55,556 bases of DNA, from assembly GCA_009693505.1 (NCBI GenBank), contig SHXD01000015.1, forward strand, positions 1 through 55,556, in the 5' to 3' direction. This DNA is from Limnohabitans sp. (GTDB lineage Bacteria > Pseudomonadota > Gammaproteobacteria > Burkholderiales > Burkholderiaceae_C). Both the position numbers and the translations under genes were made by a program. Under the pieces are notes generated by a model, which was not told the origin of the DNA, made no database searches, and saw only the letters and a program-made list of their open reading frames with translations. Shown in pieces: positions 1-10,460 of the stretch. How positions within the stretch are numbered: position 1 is the stretch's first letter; each line of letters opens with the position of its first letter.

Positions 1-2
1 CA

Positions 3-203
3 CCTTCTGCATGGTTATCGGGCGATCAACTTGGACCGCTGGATGCCTATGCGCTGACGCTCACTCGATGGGGTTCTATTGCCGGCATCAACCCTAGTAC
101 TTACGCTTTATTGTGGGCACACGTTCAAAGGGTTGCGGCTGACCAAGCTGTCTGTGTGGTTATCGAGCGTGAACGGCTTCAGTTGAACTTGTTCAAAGGC
201 TAA
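3..203 (+). CDS. Glutathione S-transferase, C-terminal part (cut by window edge)
   Basis: The frame is open from the window start to TAA at 201-203 and gives the last 66 residues of a protein. The stretch LSGDQLGPLDAYALTLTRW matches the C-terminal all-helical domain of bacterial glutathione S-transferases, where a conserved Asp (here in PLDAY) caps helix 6. The remaining sequence (helical, ending LFKG) fits the end of a GstA/beta-class enzyme. The N-terminal thioredoxin fold with the glutathione site lies outside the window, so substrate and class cannot be judged. It converges on the histidine kinase gene that ends at 229. Confidence 0.75.
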   Translation, partial: PSAWLSGDQLGPLDAYALTLTRWGSIAGINPSTYALLWAHVQRVAADQAVCVVIERERLQLNLFKG

Positions 204-228
204 AGTCTTTTTTGCTTTTGGCGCAAAG

Positions 229-1701
229 TTAGCGCGAAAAGCGAATGGTGAAACAAGCGCCAGGGGGCGTCTGCCCGGGGTGTGCCATTTCAACCGTCAC
301 AGTGGCGCCATGGCGCTTTGCAATTTCTCGCACAATGGGCAAGCCCAAGCCAGAGCCATCTACGTTGGTTCCTAAGGCTCGATAAAAGGGCTCAAACACC
401 CGCTCTCTTTCGGCTGCGCTGATGCCAGGGCCGTTGTCTTCCACTTGCACGGCCAAGGCTTGGCTGTAGGGGTCCACCAGGAGGCGCACTGTAATGACAC
501 CTATTCGCTCATGGGTGCTGGGGGTGTAATGAATGGCGTTGTCAACCAAGTTTCGAATCATCTCTTTGAGCAGCGTCGGGTTGCCTTGCAAGGTCAAAAA
601 GCGCCGTTTTTTGTCCGTTTCGATGCCGTCATAACCCAGGTCCAAGCCCTTTTCCATGGCGTGTGGCAATGAGTCATTGAGCACCTCGCTGATCAAGGCC
701 GCCATGTCACACGATTGCACGTCTATGGACCCTGCGCCTTCTGCTCGAGCCAGTGACAACAGTTGATTGACGGTGTGCGTGGCTTGCACACTTGCACGAC
801 CAATTTGTTGCAGCGACTGTTTTAACTCTTCTTCTCCAGCCTCTTGTCTTTGCGCCAAGTCAGCTTGCATGCGCAAACCTGCAAGTGGTGTTTTCAATTG
901 GTGGGCAGCGTCGGCTAAAAATCTTTTTTGAATGCCTATCGAATCCTTTAATCGACGCAACAAATCATTGACAGAAGACACCAGGGGGGCCACTTCCAAT
1001 GGAACAGCTTTTTCATCCAGGGGGCTCAGGTCATCGGATTTTCTAGCGCGTATGCGCTCTTCCAATTCCGACAGCGGCTTGATGCCGCGGACCAAGGCCA
1101 ACCAAACCAGCAAAACCGCCAGGGGCAAAATTGCAAACTGAGGCAGCATGACACCTTTGATAATTTCAGTGGCCAAGACTGATCTTTTCTCTCGGGTTTC
1201 AGCCACTTGAACAAGGACAGAGCCTAATTCTGAGGTCGATTTTTCAGAAGTTAGCTGAACCCAGGTGTAGGCCACCCGAACCTCGAGGCTGCGCATTTCA
1301 TCGTCGCGAATTTTGACATCGTAGCTGCCTAATTTTTCCTCGTCTTGAGGTTGCGGCAAATCGCGATCGCCACCGAGCAACTCGCCTTTAGGTCCAATGA
1401 CTTGGTAGTACACCAAGTCGGCATCATCGGCGCGCAGCAATTCGCTGGTGGGCTGGGGTAGGTTAAATTGAATGCGTTGTTGATCGGGGCTTAACTTGAC
1501 CAACTGCGCAAGCGCTTGGACGTTGTAGACCAAAGCGCGGTCAAAAGGTTTGTTGGCAAGCCCCTGCGCCACCAGCCAAGTGAGCGCCAAACTCACTGGC
1601 CACAACAACAGAAGTGGGGTGAGCATCCAATCCAAAATTTCGCCAAACAACGAGCGTTGCTCGCGGCGAAAAAAAGACACTTGCCAATTTTTACGGCTCA
1701 T
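229..1701 (-). CDS. Sensor histidine kinase, TctE-like
   Basis: Membrane-bound sensor kinase of 490 residues. A first membrane segment lies near residues 26-48, followed by a periplasmic region of about 130 residues resembling the two-component sensor N-terminal domain of TctE proteins, then a second segment near 185-206 and a HAMP linker. The phospho-accepting His is H267 in AAHQLKTPLAGL, followed by the N box LVDNAIHYTP, the G1 box VEDNGPGIS and the G2 box GSGLGLPIV. The gene begins 24 nt after the response regulator gene that ends at 1726, so the two form one minus-strand operon. TctE homologues in Burkholderiales often control tricarboxylate uptake with Bug binding proteins. One such protein lies about 8 kb away, but a link is inference only. 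Confidence 0.9.
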   Translation of the reverse strand: MSRKNWQVSFFRREQRSLFGEILDWMLTPLLLLWPVSLALTWLVAQGLANKPFDRALVYNVQALAQLVKLSPDQQRIQFNLPQPTSELLRADDADLVYYQVIGPKGELLGGDRDLPQPQDEEKLGSYDVKIRDDEMRSLEVRVAYTWVQLTSEKSTSELGSVLVQVAETREKRSVLATEIIKGVMLPQFAILPLAVLLVWLALVRGIKPLSELEERIRARKSDDLSPLDEKAVPLEVAPLVSSVNDLLRRLKDSIGIQKRFLADAAHQLKTPLAGLRMQADLAQRQEAGEEELKQSLQQIGRASVQATHTVNQLLSLARAEGAGSIDVQSCDMAALISEVLNDSLPHAMEKGLDLGYDGIETDKKRRFLTLQGNPTLLKEMIRNLVDNAIHYTPSTHERIGVITVRLLVDPYSQALAVQVEDNGPGISAAERERVFEPFYRALGTNVDGSGLGLPIVREIAKRHGATVTVEMAHPGQTPPGACFTIRFSR

Positions 1702-1725
1702 TCACCCACCGTTTTCACGGCACCG

Positions 1726-2400
1726 TTATCCTGGAATTTTTTCAAGGCAATAACCCAGTCCCCTTACGGTTGCAATGCGAATAGGGCCCTTCTCAATTTT
1801 TTTGCGCAGGCGGTGGATGTACACCTCAATGGCATTGTTGCTCACCTCTTCGCCCCACTCGCACAATCGCTCAACCAGTTGGTCTTTGCTGACCAAACGT
1901 CCCGCGCGCTGCAGCAAGACTTCAAGCAAGCCCAACTCACGCGCCGACAACTCCACCATCTTGCCGTCAATGGTGGCCACACGCCCTGATTGGTCATAGA
2001 TCAATGGCCCATGTTTGATTTGTGAACTGGCCCCACCCATGCCACGGCGTGTCAGTGCTCGCACGCGCGCTTCAAGTTCTTGCAAGCTAAAGGGCTTGGC
2101 CATGTAATCGTCTGCGCCGTAGTCCAAACCTTTGACGCGCTCCTCCACGCTGTCGGCCGCAGTGAGAATCAAAACGGGTAGCGTAGAGCCCCGTGATCGC
2201 AACTTTTTCAAAACCTCTAAACCGTGCATTTTGGGCAAGCCCAAATCCAAAATGAGCAAATCAAATTCACTGTTGGTCATGAGGGCCGCATCGGCCTCTG
2301 AACCGCTGGCCACATGCTCCACTGCGGCGCCGCTGCTGCGCAAGGTTCTCAACAGACCATCGGCCAATACCTGATCGTCTTCTGCAATCAAAATACGCAT
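1726..2400 (-). CDS. OmpR-family response regulator, TctD-like
   Basis: A 224-residue DNA-binding response regulator. The receiver domain begins MRILIAEDDQ with the acidic pair D8/D9, the phosphorylation site is D52 in LILDLGLP, and the conserved Lys is in the MAKPF motif. A winged-helix C-terminal domain of OmpR/PhoB type ends with IHRLRKKIEKGPIRIATVRGLGY. The start at 2400 is preferred over an in-frame codon at 2460 because AGGAG sits just upstream and the protein then begins at the first beta strand of the receiver fold. It is the cognate partner of the kinase encoded immediately downstream. The target genes are not visible from the sequence. Confidence 0.92.
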   Translation of the reverse strand: MRILIAEDDQVLADGLLRTLRSSGAAVEHVASGSEADAALMTNSEFDLLILDLGLPKMHGLEVLKKLRSRGSTLPVLILTAADSVEERVKGLDYGADDYMAKPFSLQELEARVRALTRRGMGGASSQIKHGPLIYDQSGRVATIDGKMVELSARELGLLEVLLQRAGRLVSKDQLVERLCEWGEEVSNNAIEVYIHRLRKKIEKGPIRIATVRGLGYCLEKIPG

Positions 2401-2546
2401 CTTCGTCTCCTGCTTTTGCCATTGCACGGCTTTGCGAGGCCCTGTGAGGGTCAGGGGCAAATTTTAGGCGACTCTGGGTCTTGACAGTCGAATCTTTCTT
2501 CAAGCGCTTGGTTTGCTTTCGTGCGTCTTGCCACCCTGCAAACGCT

Positions 2547-3065
2547 TCACATGCAATAGGCTTCTAATCCAAGCGCGACGACCGTTGCAATTTCGTTGCC
2601 CACAGAGGCCTTGAACTCTTCTTCCGCCTGTGCCACAGCCATTTGAAATGCGGCCAACCAAGCGAGGCCTGCCTCGGTGAACACGACCTGACGAGCCCTG
2701 CCATCTCTAGAGTCGCTCGCTCTTTTAACCAAGCCCCAAGCTTCGCATTGGTTCACCAAATTGCCCATGGCTTGCTTGCTCATGCCGGCCGCTTGCGCCA
2801 GTTCCGTAAGCCTTGAACCCTGCAGCGACAAATGCCGCGTGATGTGAATGTGCGCTGCACTGATTTGATCTCTGGCCGCCAAATTGGAAAGTGCCAATGG
2901 CACTTGGTCGTTGTTGGCCATCAGGCTCAAAACGCGCGCATCAAATCTGCGCATCGCATGACCCAATAGGCGACCCAAATGGGTCTCGCGCCAGCGGTCG
3001 TCCAAAACGCTCGCCAGCGCATCTTTGGGCTCTAAATTCGGCGCTGAACTGTCATTGACTGGCAT
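2547..3065 (-). CDS. MarR-family transcriptional regulator
   Basis: A 172-residue protein with a MarR-type winged helix. Helix-turn-helix residues run LTELAQAAGMSKQAMGNLVN, followed by a wing region with DSRDGRARQVVFTEAGL, which is the family signature. The N-terminal 30 residues are polar and probably flexible. It is divergent from recA. No Shine-Dalgarno is obvious before the ATG. Instead a short inverted repeat (TTTGCT, 8 nt, AGCAAA) touches the start codon and could be an autoregulatory operator. The ligand and target genes are unknown. Confidence 0.88.
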   Translation of the reverse strand: MPVNDSSAPNLEPKDALASVLDDRWRETHLGRLLGHAMRRFDARVLSLMANNDQVPLALSNLAARDQISAAHIHITRHLSLQGSRLTELAQAAGMSKQAMGNLVNQCEAWGLVKRASDSRDGRARQVVFTEAGLAWLAAFQMAVAQAEEEFKASVGNEIATVVALGLEAYCM

Positions 3066-3084
3066 TTGCTAATAGTAAAGCAAA
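3065..3084. promoter_or_regulatory. Inverted repeat at the MarR gene start, possible operator
   Basis: Arms TTTGCT (3065-3070) and AGCAAA (3079-3084) are separated by 8 nt and abut the ATG of the MarR gene. MarR dimers commonly bind short palindromes in their own promoter, so autoregulation is plausible. The arms are only 6 bp, so chance is possible. Confidence 0.35.
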
Positions 3085-3130
3085 CTGACTAAAAAATCTA
3101 TTTACTGTTTTAGACAATGCCGTTACAGTA

Positions 3131-3146
3131 CTGTTCAAGCATCCAG
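3131..3146. promoter_or_regulatory. LexA (SOS) box upstream of recA
   Basis: CTGTTCAAGCATCCAG fits the LexA consensus CTG-N10-CAG and is flanked by TA on the left, as in the E. coli consensus. It lies 60-75 nt before the recA ATG, where a LexA operator is expected. Only the right half (CCAG rather than ACAG) departs from the ideal. Confidence 0.7.
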
Positions 3147-3205
3147 TCTTTGATCAACATTCTGAATGCATAATTTTTAACCCGTTGATTCTCAAGGAGA
3201 TTTTC

Positions 3206-4234
3206 ATGAGTGAGCAAAACAGCGACAGAACCAAAGCCCTGCAAGCAGCCCTGGCCCAAATTGAAAAACAATTCGGCAAAGGCACCATCATGCGTTTGGG
3301 CGAAGGCGAAGTCATCGAAGACATCCAAGTGGTGTCCACGGGTTCTTTGGGCCTCGACATCGCCTTGGGCGTTGGTGGTTTGCCCCGCGGCCGGGTGGTT
3401 GAAATATACGGCCCAGAATCGTCGGGCAAAACCACCCTCACCTTGCAAGTAATTGCTGAAATGCAGAAAGTCGGCGGCCAATGCGCTTTCGTCGATGCCG
3501 AACATGCCCTAGACATTCAATACGCGCAAAAGCTGGGCGTCAACCTGCAAGACCTGCTCATCAGCCAACCCGACACCGGCGAACAAGCCCTTGAAATTGT
3601 CGACAGCTTGGTCCGCTCAGGCGCCGTCGACTTGGTCGTCATCGACTCTGTGGCAGCGCTTACCCCCAAAGCCGAACTCGAAGGCGACATGGGCGACTCA
3701 CTGCCTGGCCTGCAAGCACGTCTCATGAGCCAAGCTTTGCGCAAGCTCACCGCCACCATCAAGAAAACCAATTGCATGGTTATTTTCATCAACCAAATCC
3801 GCATGAAGATTGGCGTCATGTTCGGCTCCCCCGAAACCACCACCGGCGGCAATGCACTCAAGTTCTACGCGTCTGTTCGCTTAGACATTCGCCGCACCGG
3901 CACCATCAAGCGCGGCGACGAGGCCATTGGCAACGAGACCAAAGTGAAGGTGGTTAAAAACAAAGTGGCGCCGCCCTTCAAAACAGCCGAGTTCGACATT
4001 TTGTTTGGCGAAGGCATCAGCCGCCATGGCGAGATCATCGACATGGGCGTCGAAGCCAAAATCATCGATAAGTCGGGCGCCTGGTATGCCTACAACGGTG
4101 AAAAAATCGGCCAAGGCCGCGATAACGCCCGTGAGTTTCTGCGCGAAAACGCAGAACTGGCAGCCGAAATCGAAAACAAAGTTCGTGAGTCTTTGGGCAT
4201 TCCTTTGTTGGCCGAAGCGGTTAACGCGGCATAA
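3206..4234 (+). CDS. recA: Recombinase RecA
   Basis: A 342-residue RecA, the ATP-dependent strand-exchange protein for homologous recombination and the co-protease that triggers LexA cleavage. Walker A GPESSGKT is at residues 69-76. The Walker B region is [22 protein letters not shown], and the DNA-binding L2 region begins [24 protein letters not shown]. The start at 3206 is chosen over an in-frame codon at 3185 because CAAGGAG precedes it and MSEQN is the usual kind of N-terminus. The C-terminal tail is short and less acidic than that of E. coli RecA. recX follows 45 nt downstream, probably in the same transcript, and a LexA-like box lies upstream. Confidence 0.99.
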   Translation: MSEQNSDRTKALQAALAQIEKQFGKGTIMRLGEGEVIEDIQVVSTGSLGLDIALGVGGLPRGRVVEIYGPESSGKTTLTLQVIAEMQKVGGQCAFVDAEHALDIQYAQKLGVNLQDLLISQPDTGEQALEIVDSLVRSGAVDLVVIDSVAALTPKAELEGDMGDSLPGLQARLMSQALRKLTATIKKTNCMVIFINQIRMKIGVMFGSPETTTGGNALKFYASVRLDIRRTGTIKRGDEAIGNETKVKVVKNKVAPPFKTAEFDILFGEGISRHGEIIDMGVEAKIIDKSGAWYAYNGEKIGQGRDNAREFLRENAELAAEIENKVRESLGIPLLAEAVNAA

Positions 4235-4279
4235 GTGCGCATCCCTCTGACTCTCTTTAACAGTTGCGCTCCTTGATCA

Positions 4280-4753
4280 ATGGCTCAGCCTGGGTTTAAG
4301 TTGTCCCTCAAAGGACGTGCGCTGCGGCTTTTGTCGCAGCGCGAACACTCTCGGGCTGAGCTGGTTCGCAAGCTGTCTTTACACGAAGAAGTGCCAGGTG
4401 AGCTTGCACAAGTTGTAGACGATTTGCATGCCAAGGGTTTCATCGATGAAACTCGTGTTCTAGAGTCCGTCGTCAATCACCGCGCCCCCAAGCTGGGCAA
4501 TGGCCGAATCAAACAAGAGCTCCAAGCCAAGGGCCTGGAGCCTGAAGCAGTAGCGCAGGCCATGCTGGATTTAAAGGACTCTGAATTTGCGCGGGCCCAG
4601 GGCGTTTGGCAGCGCAAGTTTGGATCATCGGCTGTTGACGCCAATGCGCGCGCCAAGCATTACCGCTTTTTACTCACTCGCGGCTTTTCTTCAGAAGTCG
4701 TCCGCAAAGTGGTGAAACTATCTGGCGCACCCGACGAAGACTTCGAAAGCTAA
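4280..4753 (+). CDS. recX: Regulatory protein RecX
   Basis: A 157-residue RecX, which binds RecA filaments and damps their ATPase and strand-exchange activity. The sequence is built from the three-helix tandem repeats typical of Rec[22 protein letters not shown] near the N-terminus, then [16 protein letters not shown], and a C-terminal repeat containing [17 protein letters not shown]. Length agrees with the family (about 150-165). The position directly behind recA is the classical arrangement. Its stop codon overlaps that of the convergent argC by 4 nt. Confidence 0.96.
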   Translation: MAQPGFKLSLKGRALRLLSQREHSRAELVRKLSLHEEVPGELAQVVDDLHAKGFIDETRVLESVVNHRAPKLGNGRIKQELQAKGLEPEAVAQAMLDLKDSEFARAQGVWQRKFGSSAVDANARAKHYRFLLTRGFSSEVVRKVVKLSGAPDEDFES

Positions 4754-5679
4754 GTTTCGAGGCCCAGCATCAGCTTCAGGTTTTGGACGGCGCCGCCGCT
4801 GGCGCCTTTGCCCAAGTTGTCCAAACGAGAAACCACCACGGCCTGTCTGTGGGTCTCGTTGCCGAAGACGCGAATTTCAAGTTTGTTGGTGTCGTTGTTG
4901 CCTGTGGCACCAAGCTTGCCACTTTCTTCTGCCGGCACCACACTCACCCAACCGCCTACGTTTTGGCTGCTGGCGTAGTGCGCGCGCAGCGCTTCGTACA
5001 CATCAGACACTTTCGGCTTGCCTGGCAAGTCGTCCAAAAACAAAGGCAACTCCACCAACATGCCTTGCCTGAAATTAGCAACGGCTGGCAAGAAAATGGG
5101 GCGACGTGTGAGGCCGCTGTACTTCATGATTTCTGGCACATGCTTGTGCTGTAAGCCCAAGGCATAGGCTTCATGCAAGGGCGCGCGTCCTGCTTCGAAG
5201 TCTTCAATCATGGTTCTGCCACCACCGGAGTAACCGCTTACTGATGGCAAAGCAACTGGAAAGTCTGGTGGGAGTACGCCTGCGCTGACCAAGGGTGCCA
5301 AGATGGCAATGGCACCAGAGGCATAGCAACCGGGGTTGCTGACACGTTGCGCATTGACCACAGCTTCGCGTTGGCCAGGGCGCATTTCAGGAAAACCGAA
5401 GACCCAGCTGTCGTCCACACGGTGGGCTGTGGAGGCATCAATGATGCGCGGTTTGTGACCTGGCAAGGCATCGATCATGGCCACAGATTCTTTGGCCGCA
5501 TCTTCGTGCAAACACAAAATCACCATGTCGACTTGGGACATGCGTTCGCGCTTGGCCTCAGGGTCTTTGCGCTTTTCAGGAGAAATGCTAACGAGTTCAA
5601 CTTCGGGCATGGCCAGCAGGCGCTCACGGATCAAGAGTCCGGTGGTTCCAGCTTCGCCATCAATGAATATTTTGGCCAT
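4750..5679 (-). CDS. argC: N-acetyl-gamma-glutamyl-phosphate reductase (short type)
   Basis: The third enzyme of arginine biosynthesis. It reduces N-acetyl-glutamyl-5-phosphate to the semialdehyde with NADPH. The protein has 309 residues and begins with the dinucleotide-binding segment [19 protein letters not shown]. The catalytic cysteine is C118 in [11 protein letters not shown]. The length and the GEAGTTG motif place it in the short type-2 AgpR group rather than the roughly 335-residue E. coli type. It stands alone on the minus strand with no other arg gene nearby, and its 3' end overlaps recX tail to tail. Confidence 0.96.
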   Translation of the reverse strand: MAKIFIDGEAGTTGLLIRERLLAMPEVELVSISPEKRKDPEAKRERMSQVDMVILCLHEDAAKESVAMIDALPGHKPRIIDASTAHRVDDSWVFGFPEMRPGQREAVVNAQRVSNPGCYASGAIAILAPLVSAGVLPPDFPVALPSVSGYSGGGRTMIEDFEAGRAPLHEAYALGLQHKHVPEIMKYSGLTRRPIFLPAVANFRQGMLVELPLFLDDLPGKPKVSDVYEALRAHYASSQNVGGWVSVVPAEESGKLGATGNNDTNKLEIRVFGNETHRQAVVVSRLDNLGKGASGGAVQNLKLMLGLET

Positions 5680-5849
5680 TCAGGGCTCTCCCAAGAAATT
5701 TCGTGACGCCGTCATGTCAATGTAAGTGACTCGGCTCAAGATTGGTGCGTTGCAACATGATACAGTCGCCGGCTGAAGTGTCCAGTGCTTGTTTAGGGCA
5801 AATCACCCTGACTGGCTGGTGAAAATAACCACCCTCTGAGAGAAACCTC

Positions 5850-7013
<1,164 letters not shown>

Positions 7014-7017
7014 TTAC

Positions 7018-7911
7018 ATGTCTATCTTTATCAACAAAGACACCAAAGTCATTACCCAAGGTATTACCGGCAAGACCGGTCAGTTCCATACTGAAAAATG
7101 CCAAGAGTACGCCAACGGTAAAAACTGTTTCGTTGCAGGTGTGAACCCCAAAAAAGCGGGCGAATCCATCTTCAACATCCCCATTTACGCCTCTGTCAAA
7201 GAGGCTGCTTCCAACACAGGCGCTACGGTGTCGGTCATTTATGTGCCGCCCGCCGGCGCAGCTGCAGCCATCTGGGAAGCCGTTGAAGCCGAACTCGACT
7301 TGGCCATCTGCATCACCGAAGGCATTCCTGTCCGTGACATGCTTGAAGTGCGCAATCGAATGCGCGCCAAAGAAGCGGCTGGCGGCAAGAGAACTTTGCT
7401 GCTGGGCCCCAACTGCCCAGGTTTGATCACCCCTGACGAAATCAAGATCGGCATCATGCCCGGTCACATTCACCGCAAAGGCCGCATTGGCGTGGTGTCT
7501 CGTTCAGGCACCCTGACTTATGAAGCTGTCGCCCAACTCACCGAAATTGGTTTGGGCCAATCTTCAGCGGTCGGTATTGGTGGCGACCCTATCAATGGCT
7601 TAAAGCACATCGACGTGATGCGCGCTTTCAACGAAGACCCAGACACCGATGCCGTGATCATGATCGGTGAAATTGGCGGGCCAGACGAAGCAGAAGCGGC
7701 GCGCTGGTGCAAAGACAACATGAAAAAGCCTATCGTGGGCTTTATTGCGGGTGTCACAGCCCCTGCTGGCAAGCGCATGGGCCACGCCGGTGCCTTGATC
7801 TCTGGCGGCGCCGACACAGCCGATGCCAAATTGGCCATCATGGAAGAATGCGGCTTCAAAATTACCCGCAATCCTTCCGAAATGGGCCGTTTGCTGAAAG
7901 CCATGCTGTAA
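7018..7911 (+). CDS. sucD: Succinate-CoA ligase, alpha subunit
   Basis: The alpha subunit of succinyl-CoA synthetase, 297 residues. The N-terminal CoA-binding Rossmann domain carries ITQGITGKTGQFHT. The phosphorylated histidine lies in KRMGHAGALISGG at about residue 256. It pairs with SucC as an alpha2beta2 or alphabeta enzyme that converts succinyl-CoA to succinate with ATP formation. The family length is normal. No strong terminator follows directly, and transcription may run into the broken terC region. Confidence 0.99.
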   Translation: MSIFINKDTKVITQGITGKTGQFHTEKCQEYANGKNCFVAGVNPKKAGESIFNIPIYASVKEAASNTGATVSVIYVPPAGAAAAIWEAVEAELDLAICITEGIPVRDMLEVRNRMRAKEAAGGKRTLLLGPNCPGLITPDEIKIGIMPGHIHRKGRIGVVSRSGTLTYEAVAQLTEIGLGQSSAVGIGGDPINGLKHIDVMRAFNEDPDTDAVIMIGEIGGPDEAEAARWCKDNMKKPIVGFIAGVTAPAGKRMGHAGALISGGADTADAKLAIMEECGFKITRNPSEMGRLLKAML

Positions 7912-8034
7912 ATGCAATAAGCATTTATACGCACCCTACGGCCCAGTGAGGCCGTTAAAATTCAATTCCCGACAAAAGAACTGTCCTCCATGAGGCCAGG
8001 TCTTATTCCTACTAAAAATGAAAAAGGGACTCAC

Positions 8035-8733
8035 ATGGAAATGTTGCAAGCCGCCGATTTTTGGATCGGCTTGATGAAGATCATCTGAATCAACATCATT
8101 TTGTCCGGCGATAACGCAGTTGTGATCGCCTGAGCCGCTCGCTCCTTGCCTGAACACCAATAACGCCAAGCGATCATGTTTGGTTCTGGCGCGGCCGTGG
8201 TGCTTCGAATCGCCTTGACGGTTGTCGCTGCTGCGCTGCTTGAGCTCTCTTATTTGCAAATCATTGGCGGCATCTTGCTTTTGTACATCGGCGCACAGCT
8301 CTTAAGCGAAGATGGTGATCATGAAGAGGGTGATGTAGAAAAAGCCAGCTTGGTGGTGGCGATTAGAACCATTCTGATTACCGACTTGGTGATGAGCTTG
8401 GACAACGTGATTGCCTTTGCTGCTGCGGCCAAGGGCAACACGACATTGCTCATTTTAGGCCTGGCCATCAGTATTCCGATGGTGGTTTTTGGCAGTGCCC
8501 TCATGATCAAGCTGATGGCGCGCTTTCCTATCATCGTCACCTTTGGTGCGTGCCTCATTGATTGGGTGGGCGGCGAAACCATTGCCAGTGATGTGGTGCT
8601 TCGTGAGTTCTCGGAAGCCAACCCATGGCTTCATTACGCAGCGGCCACCGCTGGCGCTTAGGCTGTATTGGGCATTGGCAAGTTCTTTCAAACCAAGCAT
8701 GCAAGCGTGGAAAAAACAGACAAGTCTGCTTGA
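8035..8733 (+). pseudogene. TerC-family membrane protein gene with four in-frame stop codons
   Basis: Read from ATG 8035 (preceded by AAAGGGA) to TGA 8731-8733 in one frame, this gives 232 codons, the normal length of YjbE/TerC-type membrane proteins, and no frameshift. The family motifs are present: SGDNAVVIA near codon 25 and VMSLDNVIAFA in the middle, plus several hydrophobic helices. The frame is interrupted at codon 18 (TGA 8086), codon 33 (TGA 8131), codon 43 (TAA 8161) and codon 209 (TAG 8659). Between codons 43 and 209 the frame is intact. A 161-codon fragment could in theory start at 8176, but it would lack the first metal-binding motif. TerC proteins are linked to metal ion export. 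Neighbouring genes use the standard code, so recoding is unlikely. Confidence 0.85.
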
Positions 8734-8755
8734 TTGATCGCAAGCATTTGTAGCC

Positions 8756-8783
8756 AAGCCGGCCCACTGTAGTCGGCTTTTTT
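8756..8783 (+). terminator. Rho-independent terminator after the terC pseudogene
   Basis: The arms AAGCCG (8756-8761) and CGGCTT (8774-8779) form a stem with a 12-nt loop and are followed by a run of T residues. It lies 23 nt after the last stop of the terC remnant and before the pilin gene. Confidence 0.75.
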
Positions 8784-8835
8784 ACGGCCTAATCAGAGTC
8801 CTCAAGATTAAAATTAACCAACACCTACGAACACC

Positions 8836-9333
8836 ATGACACGCCAACGCTCCACTTATTTTCGCGGCTTCACCCTGATCGAGTTGATGGTGGTCATTGC
8901 GATCATTGGCGTATTGGGATCATTGGCATTGCCTGCTTATCAAGATTACGCGGTGCGCGCCAAAGTCTCTGAAATGATGTTGGCGGCGACGCAATGCAAA
9001 ACTGCAGTCACCGAAGCTGTCAGCACGGCATCCCAAGCCGATGTCAGCACTGCTTTGCCAAGAGCATGTGAAACACAAACTTCCAAATACGTGAGCGGCA
9101 TGGTGGTAGACGCCAATGGCGTCATCACCGTCACTGGCAATCCCAACACCCTGCGCGGAAATACCAGCGCCACGGCCAATGCCTTGTCGCTCGTCCCTGT
9201 GCAAACAGGCAACAGTCTTTTAAATGGCGCCACCGACGGCGGCAAGTCTATCAGTGCTTGGAATTGCGGCCCCGCAGCGGCCAACCCATTGGACGTGAAA
9301 TACCTGCCCAATTCTTGCAAAGGTACGATCTAA
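8836..9333 (+). CDS. Type IV pilin, PilA-like
   Basis: A 165-residue prepilin. It has a short basic leader and the prepilin peptidase site [11 protein letters not shown], with cleavage after G11 and Glu at position +5. The following hydrophobic helix continues to about residue 40 and forms the pilus core. The globular part has an [13 protein letters not shown] segment common to beta- and gammaproteobacterial PilA. It has paired cysteines, including a C-terminal [20 protein letters not shown] segment (the D-region disulfide). No pilus assembly genes adjoin it, so this could be the major pilin of a dispersed type IV pilus system or a paralogue. It supports twitching, adhesion or DNA uptake. Confidence 0.9.
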   Translation: MTRQRSTYFRGFTLIELMVVIAIIGVLGSLALPAYQDYAVRAKVSEMMLAATQCKTAVTEAVSTASQADVSTALPRACETQTSKYVSGMVVDANGVITVTGNPNTLRGNTSATANALSLVPVQTGNSLLNGATDGGKSISAWNCGPAAANPLDVKYLPNSCKGTI

Positions 9334-9417
9334 GTGTGCGTCAAAGAAGTTAAAATAATTGCATTACAGCCTGCGCAACTTACTGTTAACAATTAACCCG
9401 ATGATGACGGTGCTTTC

Positions 9418-10395
9418 ATGAAAAAACGCTACCTGCTCAGTGCCATCGCCCTGGCCGCTTCTACTTTGCTCATGCCCGTCATTGCCAGTGCCCAAGACTT
9501 CCCTCCCAAGCGACCTGTGACGCTTTTCGTTGGCTTTGCGCCAGGCGGTGCCGCCGATGCGGCCGCCCGTTTAATTGCCAAAAAACTTACCGAAAACATC
9601 GGACAAAACGTCATTGTGGAAAACAAGGCAGGTGCTGGCGGCAACATCGTTCACCAGCAAGTGGCCAACGGTGTGGCCGATGGCTCTGTCATTTTGCTGG
9701 GCTCGATCGGCCCCATGACCATTGCCCCGCACATGATGAAAGTGGGCTTCGAGCCCTTCAAAGACTTGGCACCCATCTCGGGCGGCGTGAACTTCCCCAA
9801 CATGTTGGTGGTCAACAAAGAGTCAGGCATCAAAAATCTGGCCGACTTTGTCGCAATGGCCAAGAAAGCCCCTGACACTGTTTCTTTTGCCTCAACCGGC
9901 GCGGGATCCGCATCGCACCTCACTGGTGAATTGTTTGCCATTCGCACCAACACAGAGATGCTGCACGTCCCTTACAAAGGCGGCGCCCCGGCCATGCAAG
10001 ACCTGTTGGCCAATCGCTTCACAGGTTATTTTTCTGCACCCCCCACATCCATTCCGCACGTCGAGTCTGGCAAGTTGGTGGCCATTGCAACCACCGGCCT
10101 CACTCGCCCAAGCTATCTGTCCAATGTGCCCACTGTGGCTGAGTCTGGCTTTCCTGGATTTGAAGCGCTGAACTGGTATGCGTTTCTTGCCTCTGCCAAA
10201 GTGCCTTCGGCCATTTTGGACAAATGGAATGCAGAGATTGTCAAAGTGCTCAACGATCAGAGCACCAAGGACGCACTCACCAAGCTGGGCCTGTCAGGCG
10301 CCCCTTCCTCCCGTGTTGAACTCACAGCCTTCATGCAGAAGGAATCAGACAAATGGGGAAAGCTGGTGCGTGAGAGAAAAATTACGGCTGACTAA
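9418..10395 (+). CDS. Bug-family tripartite tricarboxylate transporter substrate-binding protein
   Basis: A periplasmic solute-binding protein of 325 residues. The signal peptide MKKRYLLSAIALAASTLLMP ends with ASA at residue 25. The mature part has the Bug/TctC signatures PVTLFVGFAPGGAADAAARL, VENKAGAGGNI and a central SFASTGAGSASHLTGELF. Bug proteins bind carboxylates or similar anions. They are greatly expanded in Burkholderiales, and most are not next to transporter membrane genes, as here. The ligand cannot be predicted from the sequence. The short upstream gap (9334-9417) carries no clear regulatory motif. Confidence 0.93.
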   Translation: MKKRYLLSAIALAASTLLMPVIASAQDFPPKRPVTLFVGFAPGGAADAAARLIAKKLTENIGQNVIVENKAGAGGNIVHQQVANGVADGSVILLGSIGPMTIAPHMMKVGFEPFKDLAPISGGVNFPNMLVVNKESGIKNLADFVAMAKKAPDTVSFASTGAGSASHLTGELFAIRTNTEMLHVPYKGGAPAMQDLLANRFTGYFSAPPTSIPHVESGKLVAIATTGLTRPSYLSNVPTVAESGFPGFEALNWYAFLASAKVPSAILDKWNAEIVKVLNDQSTKDALTKLGLSGAPSSRVELTAFMQKESDKWGKLVRERKITAD

Positions 10396-10460
10396 ATCGC
10401 TTTGTTTGTTGGACTTGTCACAGTTTGTGCTTGCTCAAATGGTTTGAGGCAAATGGGTGT

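Noticed and set aside
1516..1989. 157-codon plus-strand frame over the sensor/regulator genes
   Set aside because: It lies antisense to two clear genes, with no ribosome-binding site and no recognisable domains; it is a shadow frame.
7938..7955. Hairpin ACGGCC/GGCCGT after sucD
   Set aside because: The stem is good but there is no T run after it, so a Rho-independent terminator cannot be claimed.
7912..8034. Possible manganese (yybP-ykoY) riboswitch ahead of the terC remnant
   Set aside because: TerC genes sometimes have this leader, but I could not find its conserved loops in this stretch.
8086..8133. TGA codons in the terC frame read as selenocysteine or tryptophan
   Set aside because: TAA and TAG are also present, no SECIS-like hairpin was evident, and other genes in the window use TGA as a normal stop.
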